Shown piece by piece: positions 36,862-47,323 of a stretch of DNA of 64,000 nt. The notes under the pieces are model-generated. The model was not told the DNA's origin and searched no databases. It saw nothing but the letters and a program-made list of their open reading frames with translations. Within the stretch, counting starts at the first letter, position 1, and every line of letters begins with the position of its first letter. The stretch comes from Puccinellia tenuiflora. Taxonomy: Eukaryota; Streptophyta; Magnoliopsida; Poales; Poaceae. The position numbers were made by a program, and so were the translations under genes. The stretch is from NCBI GenBank assembly GCA_012064385.1, contig QRDG01000341.1, positions 1,082,164-1,146,163 of the forward strand, written 5' to 3'.

Positions 36862-39264
36862 CTATTTGGGAGGCAGGTTGGCGCCGATGGTGACGCAAGC
36901 CCCCGAGCCGCTCGTCTCCAGAGACACTTGTTTTGTCGCGGCCTTCTCCTGGGATAACAGCTGCTTCTTCTTCGCGAGGGGCCTCGGGAGGGGTTCCTCG
37001 TCCTCGTCAGCGGGTGACGCCACCGCGGCAGCCTTGTAGGCTGCTTGCGCAGCGTACAGGGCGTCCGAGACCACGCCGCGGATGACAATGGTGTCACCCG
37101 AGCCAGGGAGCTTGACGAGGTTGTAGGCGTGGTGGGTCACCGCCATGAATTTGGCGAGGGCGGGGTAGCCGAGTATGGCGTTGTAGGGCAGGCCGATGTG
37201 CGCGACGTCGAAGTCGATCAGCTCGGTGCGGTAGTTGGCCTGGGTGCCGAAAGTGACGGGGAGCCTCACCTGCCCCAAAGGGGTGGTGAGACCCTCTGTC
37301 ACTCCCGAGAAGGGCCTGGTAGGCATGAGCCGCTCGTAGGGCACCTGCAGCTTCTCGAATGTCTCGACGGAGATGACGTTGAGGCCAGCACCCCCATCAA
37401 TGAGCGTCTTAGAGACGACGATGTTGTTGATGGTGGGGGTGCAGACCAACGGGATGGTGCCAACGGTTGAAGTAGACTTGGGGTGGTCGCCGGAGTCGAA
37501 TGTAATGGGGCACTGGGACCACTTGAGGGGCCTGGAGGCCTCGACTCCAGGGAGGGCTGCTGCGACCTCACGAGCGAGTTGCTTGAAGTGGCGGTTGGAG
37601 CGAGGGGCCTGAGCCCCGCCGAGGATGCAAGCGGCCCCACGAGGCACCTGGTAGCCTTCGTCAGCCTCGGCAGGCAGGTTGTCGTTCGCGGGCTGGGCGG
37701 CGTTGGCCTGGGGGTTCTGCTGGTAGTTGTCGTTGTAGTTGTTGTTCCAGCGTCGCCCCCCGCGGCCGCCGCGGCCTCCATTTGCCTCGCGAGCCTCGCG
37801 AAGCCTCTTGATGTCGAAGCAGTCCTCGGTGGCGTGAGAGTGCCTGTTGTGGTAGATGCAGAAGGGACGATCATCCTTCTTCTCAGGTCCTGCGGCTGGA
37901 GTGGCAGCTTGGCGAGACTGCTTGGCGTCGGGCTCTGCCGCAAGGACCGCAGTGGTCTTGCGCTTCTCGGAGGATTTCTTCTTCTTGGACCCCTCGGTGG
38001 GGTCCCCTGGCTCATTCTTGACGAACAAGCGGCCCTCTTCAGCCTTGGCGCACTTGTCCGCCAAGTCGAAAAGCTTGACGACAGTGGTGATGTTGTCGTG
38101 GATGCCGAGCTTCTCGAGCATCCGCACGTCTGTGACCCCAGCCTGGAAGGCCGAAATGACTTGTGCGTCGGTGGCGTTGGGGATCTTGTTGCGCACTTGG
38201 CTGAAGCGCTGGATGTACTTGCGGAGGGTCTCGCCGGGCTTCTGACGCACGGCGCGGAGGTCGTTGTAGGTGAGGCCGCGCTCGTACGTGCCCTTGAAGT
38301 TGGCGACGAAACACCGGCAGAGCTCCTCCCAAGTGTTGATGGATTCGGCGGGGAGGTTGGTGAGCCATGAGGACGCGGAGTCCTTGAGGGCCATGGGGAA
38401 CCAGTTCGCCATGACCTTGTCGTCGCCCCCGGCGGCCTGGATGGCCAGAGAGTAGAGCTGCAGGAACTCCAGGGGGTTGTTCTTGCCGTCGTAGCACGGA
38501 GGAAGGTCCGGCCTGAACTTGACCGGGCAAACGACGCGACGGAGGCTGCGAGTGAATGCGGCCGTCGTGCCGTAGGTGACTGTGCCGTTGGCGAGGGTGG
38601 CGCGGAGGTGGCGCCCGGCGGTGGCGACGTCCTGGACGGCGCGATTGCGGTGTTCTTGCCCGCGCTCGATGCTCACGCGTGCATCCTCAGGGGCTCGCTG
38701 CACGATCTGGCAGTCGTGCGGCGACGATGCGTGCGATGCAGCGCGGCCATCGTGAGGAGGAGCCCCCGCTGGAGCAGGTTGCGGTGCAACCGGTGGAGCT
38801 GGAGCTGGTGCGGGCTGATGAGGAGGCGCGGGAGGTGCGCCGTGCGCCACGTCCCCCACGAGCGCAGAAGGAACCAGGGAACGAGACGGCGCGGGTGCCG
38901 CGGCGTGAGCGGCGCCGATGAGCTCGGCAACGCGGTTGAGCCAGGCCTCCTGAGCCGCCGGCGTGGGTCGATACTGCAGCAGCTCCTGCGCCATGAGGAG
39001 CGCAGTCGCCGGGCTGGGCGCAGGGCGGCCCAGCGAGGAGGCAGCACGGTCCCGCGACGGTGGCAGGGAGGAGGCCTCCTCTTCGCCGAGGTCGTCCTCA
39101 GCGTGGTCGATGTCGTCATCGTCCGGGTGCTCGACACGGGGCTCGGGGTCGACACGGCGCTCCGGAGCAGAGCTCCCACGCGGGCGGCCACGCGGGCGGC
39201 CTGCGGGAGCGGTGGCGGCGCTAGCCGTCCGGCGAGCGAGACGTTCGGCACGAGAACCGGCCAT
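36862..39264 (-). pseudogene. Tat Gypsy gag and protease (ends at an amber stop inside gag-pol)
   Basis: About 800 residues from ATG 39264 (MAGSRAERLARR). A disordered acidic and Pro-rich start leads to the gag domain (FLQLYSLAIQAAGGDDKVMA, SSWLTNLPAESINTWEELC, ETLRKYIQRFSQ), then a basic stretch and a zinc-binding CHHC-like motif (FCIYHNRHSHATEDC). The protease has LIDGGAGLNVIS, where the usual D-T/S-G is D-G-G, as in many Tat elements, and ILGYPALAKFMAV. The frame stops at TAG 36862-36864, exactly where relatives continue into RT, so this is probably a mutated Gln codon. Confidence 0.9.
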
Positions 39265-39296
39265 GGCTGTGTCGAGGATGAAGACGCGCCTCAGCC

Positions 39297-39315
39297 CCCT
39301 ACCTGGCGCGCCAAA
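39297..39315 (-). other. Primer-binding site of the Tat element
   Basis: The minus strand reads TTTGGCGCGCCAGGTAGGG directly after the 5' LTR end. This TGGCGC-type site is found in Tat-lineage elements; which tRNA it pairs with I cannot decide from sequence alone. Confidence 0.65.
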
Positions 39316-40402
39316 TGTCGGAGAACTATCCCAGGAACTGGGGGTGTCTCGAGAAGGATCGAGTAAGGGGCTGAACACGGAATCAAACAACCCTCAATGT
39401 GCTCCGGCGACGGTGCTCGTCGGACTCGCTGCGGGACAGCACTGCAGAAAGGAAACACTCGGTCTTACCCAGGTTCAGGGCCCTCTTGTGGAGGTAAAAC
39501 CCCTACATCCTGCTTCTGTGTATTGCACTGCTTGGAGAGTTCACAGTACAAGGAGAACTTGTCGAGCTCGAGGTGTCTAACAATGGCTACTTGCTAGTCT
39601 TCAGATCTAGGGTGAGGGTTTGCTAGAGCTGCACCAACCGAAGATCGAACCTAGTCAAGAGTCGAACCCTTTGCTTGGGCGTGTCCTCCTCCTTTTATAG
39701 GCGCCCTGGACCTCTTCTGCCCAAACATTTGGGCGGGAAGGGTTACCACATGGCGACGAAGGAGGAGGCGCGGTGCACCGTAAAGGTGAAGTCCACCATA
39801 AAGGTAAAGCCCGTGGACGCGGTCCACGGCAGGGGAACGGCGTCACCAAAGCTGAAAAGGGGGCACCGACCAGCCGGACAGTGGGCTGGCGCTTGCCGAG
39901 GTGGGAGGTGACCCACGGTGACGTCGTCCTTGGAGCGTAGCTGCAGACGGTCCCCTTATCACCAAAGAGGCAATACTCGTTGTCCGCTTTGCTTGGCTCC
40001 GCTTTGTTGACTGCTTTATACATGGAAACGGCAACTGCGGCGTCGTCGTCATCGCGCGTAGGCAGGCGCGTCACTCTGCACATGGCGCATACCTCATGTG
40101 CGCTCTGCCGCGGGGGCGGGGATGGCTTCACGAGGAAGGCGCTTCGCGAGGCGAAAAGCCTCGCCAAGCCCTTCAGCTTGGTCCTTAGCAGAATTGCGGG
40201 CGGCGTCGGAGACGCCTTGTCGAGGAGCGATCCCTCGCCAAGGGAGAGAGTGCCTTGGCGAGGAGAAAAACCCTTCGCGAGGGGAAAATCCTCGCGAAGC
40301 TCGCCAGGCTTGGAGAGCCTGGTCCTTACCGAAAATCATCCAAAGGATCTTGTGGGCCCTGGCAGGCCGGCCCGTGGTACCCTGGTTTCCACTGTGCCGA
40401 CA
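39316..40402 (-). repeat. 5' LTR of the Tat element (1087 bp)
   Basis: Partner of 27209-28297. TATAAAA on the minus strand at 39699-39693 lies in the context GGCGCCTATAAAAGG and would start RNA near 39665, giving a U3 of about 700 bases. Confidence 0.92.
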
Positions 40403-42126
40403 ATCTCCTTACCCTTTGCCAACTCCCCTTCTTTAACAAAAACAATAGGCTTAGAAGAGGGAGTTGACACGTTCTTCTTGTTCTTGTTCTTCTTCGTCTT
40501 CTTCTTCTTCTTCTTGGACTCGGAGTTGGATCCAAGACCCTCTTTCCCTAAGTTCTCCTTTTGACCACTAATAAGATCATTGAGATTCTTTTCACCTTGA
40601 ATGCAAGAGGCTAACCCTTTCTCAAGTTGAGCCCTTAGATTACCATTCTCCTCAATAAGGTTAGCATGCTCACAACATGGGTTAGAGCTAGAAACATTAT
40701 CAATAGAAAGAGAAGCCTTTTCTCTCACAAGTTGACCTAGGAGTTGACTATGTGACTCCTTAAGAGCTTTGAGTTCTCTTTCGAGCTTCTCATTTTCTTG
40801 GATGAGTCTAGCATTGCCAACCCCTAGCTCACTCTTTTCCTTTTTAAGAATATTAGCAAGGGCAATAGAATGTTAATCATCCTTTTTAAGTCTAGCCATG
40901 TCAATTCCATAAGTTTCATATTAGCATATTTTTCCTCAAGAGTACTCCTACGGGTTTGCTCTTCTTCAAGAGCCTTAGAAAGACTAGCAATTTCATTAGC
41001 AAATTCATCACTTTGACTTTCTAAGGTGTCAATTAATTTTTCTTTCTCATCTAGTTGTTCAATAAGAGCATTAACATTAACTTTGGTTACACCTTTAAGT
41101 TTTGCAAGCCAATCATCTAGATCATTTGTAACTTGTGACTCATTCTCAATTTTATCCATGCAATCCAACAAGGATGGAGAGGTAGAAGCAATGGGTTTGG
41201 GAGAAGGAGTCGTTACCGAGGTGGCATTCCCCATGAGACATGTGGGAGTTAAAGGAACATTTTCATTGGGGGTTTTGAAAAGGGATGACGGTGAAGAGGA
41301 AGAGGTAGCTATGGCGACGTGGGCCACACCTACAACTTCATCTTCGTCTTCATCACCGGACATGTACTCTCCTTCAACTTTTCTCTTGGGCGGCAAAGGC
41401 ATTAGGAACCTTCTTCTTGACGAAGTTCTTGCTTGAGGACAACTTGAACTTGTCCTTGCGGATGAGCCTTCCCCCATGCTCTTCTCTATTCTCAAAGGGG
41501 TAACTCATGATGAAGTGGTTGATGTTGCCACAATTATAGCATGTCTTGGCTTTGTTGATTCTTGGTTCACCTCCTTTTGGTGGAGGCCTTCTCTTGCCTC
41601 TTTTCTGGTTCTTTCAATATACGTCCGCGGCAAGTGATATTGCTTCATGAAGGCCACGAACATCGTCCACTTCTTCCTCATCACATTCATCATCATCATA
41701 TTCTTCATGGGCAATGGCTCTTGACTTCAAAGCTAGAGTGGATGGAGCTTGAGCAAGAGCTCTTTGACGAGCATGAGCATGATCGGCATTCTTGTTGATA
41801 ATGCCAATGGAGACAAACTCATTTAGGACGGTGTTGGAGTCCATGGAGGCAAAGTCCGCTCTTGACCGTATGGTGGTAGCCAAAGATTTCTTGAAGGGGG
41901 TGATGGCCTTGAGAAACTTTCTCTTGATCCATGCATCATCCACTTGCTTGTCACCGTACTCAGTCAATGTCACGGCAAGGGCCGTAAGTCTTCGATATAG
42001 ATCTTCTGGTGACTCATCATCTTGCATCACAAACTCTTCCGCTTGATCCAAAGTGGTTTCATACTTGGATTGTTGGATGCTTTTGTTGCCCAAGAAAAGG
42101 TTGTCGAGCTTTTGCCAAGCATCTTT
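40403..42126 (-). pseudogene. Copia gag, 5' truncated and frameshifted
   Basis: Three minus-strand frames make up most of gag. 42126-41614 has the core gag region (EFVMQDDESPEDLYRRLTAL, DDAWIKRKFLKAI), ending in acidic repeats. Around 41540-41499 is the zinc knuckle CYNCGNINHFIMSY, whose last Cys is replaced by Tyr. 41495-40824 carries an acidic and Ser-rich linker and then a coiled coil (LIEQLDEKEKLIDTLESQ). 40728-40403 has a further coiled coil and a Lys-rich run. The frames are separated by small frameshifts. The left end is the Tat insertion and the right end is a breakpoint at 42127. Confidence 0.82.
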
Positions 42127-43378
42127 GGTACCTTATTTGCAATTTTCCGAGTTTCGATGAATAAATAGTGAATTAAATAATTATTTGAATTTAATTCGTT
42201 TAATCATTTAAAGAATAACATCAAATAAATATTTGAGATCATGATGTAATATTAGCATGGTTTGATAGAATTTGAAGTGCTGATCACATTGATATTTTAT
42301 ACATAAATTTTGGTTAATTATTTACCAAGTTATAATTTTCCCAATTTGATATTATTTATACCATTTTAGGAAATCTTAGATAAACAGCGAGAATATAATT
42401 TCAAAAGACCATTACAATTATTCTAACATGTAGAGTTTGTTTTTCTGAACAATTTGATATTTCATTTGTCAAATTTGAAGCAATATTCAAATAGTTATGA
42501 ATTATTTTATTTTAAACAAAAAAACTGTTTTTAGCCGGCCTCCAGATCGACCCAGGCCGGTTTCCAGGCCGGGCTGGTGCCTGAGGCGACTGGCCTCCTG
42601 GCCGGCCCAGGCCGGGGCTCAGGCCGGGCTCCGATCGGAGGCAGCCGGCCTCCCGGCCCGCCCAAACCGGGGCCTAGGCAGGGCCTACGCCCGAAGGTGC
42701 CGGCCTCCTGGCCGGGCACCTGCCTGAGGCTGCCGGCCTCCCGGCCGGCCCAGGCCGGTCCCCAGGCCGGCGCACCGGGGCGGAGCACGGCGACCGACGG
42801 CGACGGCGAGCGCGAAGAGAGGGAAAGGGGAGGCGAGGGGGATGTCTAGGGGATGCGCAAGCTCACCAGGAGCACGTAGGCGTGGTCGGTGAGGGTCGGG
42901 GTCGACCACGGCGGCCGGATTTTGCCGAGGCCGAGCGTGGCGAGCGGCGGAGGGACCCCGGGAAGTCGAGCTCGATTCGCTCGATTCCGGGCCTCCCAGC
43001 TAACGTGCTTCGGTGGAGGAGGTGGAGAACGACGCAGCGGAGGAGACGGTGTACTTCAATTCGACCGGGGTAGCTCGTAGCGGCGACGGTGCGGCGACGA
43101 GCTCGAGCTAGAGCTCGGCCGGTGGCGCGCGCGTATGGAGAGAGAGAGGGAGAGAACAGGGGAGGGAGCAGGTGAGCGTGGGGATCGAGTGGGGGAGGCC
43201 AGGGCGTCGTGGGCGTCTATGACCACGCAGGGTAGGCCGTGGGGTGGGGGCACGGTGGCATGGTAGCCGAGGCATGGTGCCAGTGCCATGGTCGGCACTG
43301 TGGAGAAGAAAGGAAAAAAAAGTTTTTGCGAAAACCCCCCCAGCCTCAATTTAATTAATTGCATAAAGGTACCCAGCA
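42127..43378 (-). repeat. Diverged LTR fragment of the same family as the LARD-like element
   Basis: From ggtaccttatttgcaatttt on, this tracks the LTR at about 6590-7770 (same motifs such as gtgaattaaat, gatatttta, gtagagtttgtttttctgaac, the GGCCGGCCCAG block and caccacgcaggg-type text) but with many substitutions and indels. Both LTR ends are missing: it begins at a shared tttggtacc and stops at the undetermined base. It is an old remnant, much more diverged than 1-1758 and 6581-8371 are from each other. Confidence 0.75.
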
Positions 43379-43379
43379 N
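43379..43379. other. Undetermined base (n) at a sequence join
   Basis: The only n in the window falls exactly where the LTR fragment stops and an unrelated GC-rich pseudogene begins. It could be a base-call ambiguity or an assembly join. Confidence 0.95.
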
Positions 43380-44098
43380 TCTTGAAGGCCTTCTTGAAGG
43401 CGCGGCTGCCGGTGCCGGGCTCCTTCTTCGGCGTCAGCAGGCGGGAGGAGCTCCCGTCGGTGCCGGCGCCGGCGCCGGGCTCCCTGATGACGATGCCACG
43501 GGAGCCGCTCCTTCGCGGCGGCTCGTCGCCGGCTCCTCCTTGACGCGGGCGAACGGCGTCGAGCGGGCGGCGTCCGAAGAGGAGCGGGCGGCATCGGAGG
43601 AGGAGGACGACGAGAAGGACATCCTCCGCGGCGTCCATCCTTGGCGCGCCGCCGACGGGCCTGAAGGCGCGGCTCGTTGCCGTCCTCGATGTAATCGAGG
43701 ACGTACGCCAGCGAGCGGCCGGGCATGCCCCACCATTTCTTCCGGCCCTCGCTGTTGCTGCGTTTGGGCGCGTAGGCCGCCGGGCCGGGGTAGTCGTTGA
43801 GCTGGCGCTGGCGGCGGTCGGAGAAGAACGTGTTCCAGGTCACGTTGTTCTCCGGATCCCAGACGGGATCCGCCTGCTCCTCCTCCGTCAGCCGCTCGCG
43901 GGCGGCGTAGATCTCCGCCAGCCGCTCATCGCCGGTGGGGGTGGGGGGGACCGGGAACCCATCTGGCTGAGCCGCCAGGCTCCGGGGAGCCTCATGCCGG
44001 GCGGGCATGGGTAGCCCGCCTCGTGCAGCAGGCGCGCCTCCCGGTCCTGGAGCCAGTTCCGGCCGAAACCGTTGGCCGCCGCGCTGCTTGCTGGATCC
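43380..44098 (-). pseudogene. Broken gene for a grass-specific hypothetical protein
   Basis: ATG at 44098 begins MDPASSAAANGFGRNWLQ, continues PGMRLPGAWRLS, loses one base near 43965, then reads FPVPPTPTGDERLAEIY, DPVWDPENNVTWNTFF, KKWWGMPGRSLAYVLDYIEDGN and, after another frameshift near 43680, TPRRMSFSSSSSSD and VIREPGAG. I recall similar repetitive proteins (tryptophan block, then Ser-rich tail with KKEPG) as common hypothetical proteins in Triticeae, often near transposons; no function is known to me. The 3' end is cut at the undetermined base. Confidence 0.6.
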
Positions 44099-44640
44099 AT
44101 TCCGGTGTGTGTGCGAGGGGTTTGGGTGTTCGTGCTCGACGAGGATGTGTTCGTGCTCGGCGGGGGGTGTGCTCGCTGTGAGAGGAGGGGCAGTAAATAA
44201 ATACCGGCGGGGAGAGGGCGGGGCAGTAACTGCGGCGCGCCTAACTCCGCCGCGTGGCCGATTTGACACGACGGCGGTTCGCCTGACCGGCGGGCAGAGC
44301 AGTAATGCGACGCGGAAGGCGAGGCGATGAGGATGACGAAGCGGTTGTGCCGCTGACAGGGCGGGCCCGCCGGAGCTTCGCGCGGTTTCCCTTGGTTCCG
44401 CGCCGTTTCGCGCCGTTTTCCCTTTCGCCGGCGTCCCCAGGCCAAACACCCGGCGCGCTGGGTTCGGCCATGGGACGCTGGATAAAAATTGGGCCAAATC
44501 CGGCGAAAAAGAGGCCTAGGGGGGGGGGGGGGGGGGGCGCTGGGGGGGCGACTACGGGAAAAATGGGCCGCCGGCGTCAAAAAGGGGGTCCTGGGGGGGC
44601 TCTCGGGGGGACGGCTGGAGTTGCTCTTATAACGCCTTGT
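44099..44640 (-). promoter_or_regulatory. Upstream region of the broken gene, with poly-G tract
   Basis: The minus strand has TATTTATTTAC at about 44207-44197, a possible TATA region 100 bases before the ATG. A run of 17 G lies near 44520-44537 followed by more G-rich sequence. The end ctggagttgctcttat at 44618-44633 resembles the ends of grass DNA transposons; I could not find a matching start. Confidence 0.4.
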
Positions 44641-45697
44641 CTTAAACCCATCCTAGCTACTCAGCGAGGCAATAACCAGCGACAACGACTGTGTATATTC
44701 TTAGCCTAATCATAAACGATTTTATATGGTTAGATTTCTAGCGGCATAGGACAAACTTCTGTATAAATCAGTTTGGTCACTGTATTAAGAGAGAGTGGAT
44801 TTACGGTTATCAAAGATGCGTTGTCGTGTCATGGCAGACGTATTTGATGACGTGGCTTCGTTGGACCCGCGTCACATGGCAACTCCAATACATGAGGGCG
44901 TTTATGGCATAAACGCCAGGAGTACAAAAACCCTCTCCCGCCGCAATCCCTAGCTCCTCTCAAATCTCAAAATTCACCATTATTCCCCTCCCCGTGCTCG
45001 TCGCCGTAGATCCCCTTCCCGACGGCCATCCCTCCTCGTGCTGCCTCTTTCTCGTGATGATCATGTTCACCATAAAACTATTAGCACCAACAATATCCTT
45101 CCTAGTCCTACCCAAACCATTGCAAAATTCAGTTTCTACAACTAACGAAAACCCTGCCCAACCCAACCAACTGACCAAACAATCCAAGATTCAGTTTTGG
45201 ATTGGTCTACCCTACTCTAGCCAAACCCTTCCAAACACTGACCAAATCTCTAAACTTAAAAGGTACAAATTTCAAATGATTTAAGAACATATTTGAACGG
45301 CAAAATTCAGTTTACTACCCCAAAACCCAACACAAACCTGTGCAACCGTTCTAACCTAAATCCATAAGCATACACCCTGCTAAACACCAACAATGCCTAA
45401 TCTAAATGCCTTTTGTGAATATTCAACAATAAAATCGATGAAAAAACCTTGAGATTGAGATAGTATTAGGGGCTTACCATAGTCAGGCGATGGCCCTCAA
45501 TCCGTCCGACGGGAAGGAACCATCTCTGCTGCCTACTCCCGCCAGAGATGGCGTGCGGCGGCTCCGCTCCACCCGCACGCGCGACGAAGAAGCCAATTTC
45601 CTCTCACCGCCACTCTTGGCCGACCTCGAGCGCGTCTCTTCATCTCCCTCTCTTCATTGCTTTGTGATGATCGGGGAGTGGAGACAAAACATAGAAG
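44641..45697. other. Single-copy-like stretch without a recognised gene
   Basis: Short ORFs only: 44994-45284 (+), 45490-45738 (+, 82 codons, MALNPSDGKEPSLL) and a minus 75-codon frame. None shows a known motif. A donor-like CTATG then GTAAGC on the minus strand at about 45479 might belong to a lost gene. I see nothing firm here. Confidence 0.4.
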
Positions 45698-46350
45698 TTA
45701 GTGGAGGAAGGGTACCTTTGGACATCTCATTAATTTAGGTGCATTTCTGTAAAATTTCGTGAGACTAGGTCGATCCACCTCCGCGACACATGCCTGACGA
45801 AGCCATGTAATCAAATATGTACCTCCAGAGTCTGTCGTGACTATACGTGACATGACACATTGACTGTGAATTCACTTTCTCTGAATGTAGTGACCAAATT
45901 GATTTGTACGGACAAGTTTAATACCCTCCGATATATTTTACTCTAATAGCAGTCTCCCGAAGCAACAAAAGAAACTAACGACATCTCCAATAATTGTAGA
46001 TAGTTCTTGGCAGATTTTATCACACAAGATTTTTAGTGATGTGTCGTAGAATAGATGAGTATAGAGAGGGAAGTTGTATGTTCATAAACCAACAGTCTTT
46101 CCACAACCTCCGATATAGAATGAGAGAAGCATTGTCATTCTCTCACCTCAAATTGGAAAAACTACATACACTCTATTGATGTGGTTGAAGACAAGTTATT
46201 GGTTGATGATATGGCCATTTTTATTAACAAGCTAACAACAAACTATTTGAGATGCCCAAAAGGAGTTTAAGCTGAAGTCCACCGGAATGGTAGCTAAATA
46301 CAACGTTTATTTATTTTCCTCCAAAAATAAAGTGCAGTGTTGGGAGAAAG
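45698..46350. repeat. Direct repeat copy A (about 0.65 kb)
   Basis: Starts ttagtggaggaagggtacc and shares long blocks in the same order with copy B at 47324-48134 (for example tttaataccctccgatatattttactc, cagattttatcacaagatttttagtgatgtg, tttatttattttcctccaaaaa). The copies differ by substitutions and indels and lack TG...CA ends, so they look like a segmental duplication rather than LTRs. Confidence 0.8.
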
Positions 46351-46353
46351 TAA

Positions 46354-46777
46354 ATGAAATCTGGTTCACGCAAAAGGGGCCGCTGCCTCACACAATCTGG
46401 ACAAAGCAATCGGCATCAGCATGGCAATGCCATGCTGAAGCTCTTACTCCTCTCTGACGTCCTCGCCACCGCCACAAAAGGCCACCGCCACTACTTCTCC
46501 CTGCCCGATGACGAGCTACCAGTGCGGCCAAGACTACCCGTTCTGGGTCGGCACCGACATCTTCTCTTCCCTCCGGCGACTACGGCATCCAACGAGCATC
46601 CACTACGGCGACAACACCATTATCGTCTTCGACCTCGGCGTCTCCAAGAACGTCTCCTGCCCCCTTGTCGCCGAGATGAGACAGGGACATGCAGGATGTG
46701 ACAAAGATCAAATGGCTATCCGATGGCCCTGGTTCCTAGATACGGGTTCGGCCCTAGTTCTGAGTCCCCAGATATAG
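46354..46777 (+). pseudogene. Wall-associated-kinase-like extracellular fragment (GUB_WAK type)
   Basis: One plus frame gives a signal-peptide-like MLKLLLLSDVLATATKG; a second (46508-46777) gives CGQDYPFWVGTD, SIHYGDNTIIVFDLGVS and VSCPLV. The C-G-YPFW start, the NNTI/V-D strand and the SCPL end are features of the galacturonan-binding domain of WAK and LRK10-like receptors. The two frames differ by a shift, there is no kinase domain nearby and the ORF is short, so this is a decayed gene piece. Confidence 0.45.
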
Positions 46778-47323
46778 GGGGACTCAATGAAGTGCATCTT
46801 GAGTTCAAAACCTTTTTGGTTCCTCCAATGTCCCAACTACTCAAAGATCATAGGAACTAATGTTACATGTGTGCATGAACTAGAGTCTGAAATAGCACCC
46901 ATATATATGCATCCATCTAGTAGTCTTAGTTTTCTCTCACACATTCGGTGCCAGGTTGCCACAACCCTAAGTATTACTATCGGCGAGTTATTGACTCAAC
47001 CACCAAGCATCCATGTCGTATGAATTTTCTACCATTAGTTTGGGCACTATTTTTTTTTCAGTTGGTACTATATATATTCCCTTAGAAAGAGAAATAGTTT
47101 TGTGCGGCCTGTCTTTCAATATACTTCTCTTTCATTTCTTTGTATATATATATGTATGCTTCACACGTTCATAGGCTTCTCCTTTTATTCTCCTTTAACA
47201 CCTAGGATTTTTTTATCTGGGAGATGACAACAAATTGATGTTATAAGTACGCATGCTTGCGTCGACCTAGCTTGGAGTTTATAGAGTGTGATTAGTTGCA
47301 TGCATCACCTCAGCATGCTTAAA
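46778..47323. other. Stretch between gene fragment and repeat copy B
   Basis: AT-rich, with only short ORFs. One plus ORF of 78 codons (46787-47023) shows no motif. I see no gene. Confidence 0.4.

Larger units (their letters stand above)
27209..40402 (-). mobile_element. Tat-lineage Gypsy retrotransposon with an antisense gene
   Basis: LTRs at 27209-28297 and 39316-40402 in direct orientation flank 11.0 kb. The target duplication atctc (27204-27208 and 40403-40407) is perfect. The minus strand encodes gag-protease-RT-RNase H-integrase as one original frame. Between the integrase end and the 3' LTR, a second gene runs on the plus strand, a layout known from Tat-lineage (Grande/RIRE2-like) elements. 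By eye the LTRs differ at roughly two dozen sites in 1.09 kb. Gag-pol has one stop and two frameshifts; the antisense gene has three stops and two frameshifts. Confidence 0.93.
8561..42126 (-). mobile_element. Copia retrotransposon (SIRE/Maximus-like), 5' truncated and split by two insertions
   Basis: Minus-strand Copia order is gag (42126-40403), protease and integrase (27208-25512), RT and RNase H (15153-13147), an extra ORF (12226-10454), then one LTR (10045-8561). Two younger elements interrupt it at 27209-40402 and 15154-25511, each with target duplications, and the coding frame resumes across both. The Copia domain order (integrase before RT), the long coiled-coil gag and an extra gene after pol fit the SIRE/Maximus lineage. 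The 5' LTR and gag start are missing: gag ends at a junction at 42127. All frames carry breaks, so it is inactive. Confidence 0.88.

Noticed and set aside
34481..39366. Many long plus-strand ORFs (for example 38608-39366 and 37483-38370)
   Set aside because: Shadows of Tat gag-pol in GC-rich DNA; codon bias keeps the opposite strand open. No known domain in them.
43288..43800. ORF of 170 codons spanning the undetermined base
   Set aside because: It crosses the join between an LTR fragment and an unrelated pseudogene and includes the n, so it cannot be one real gene.
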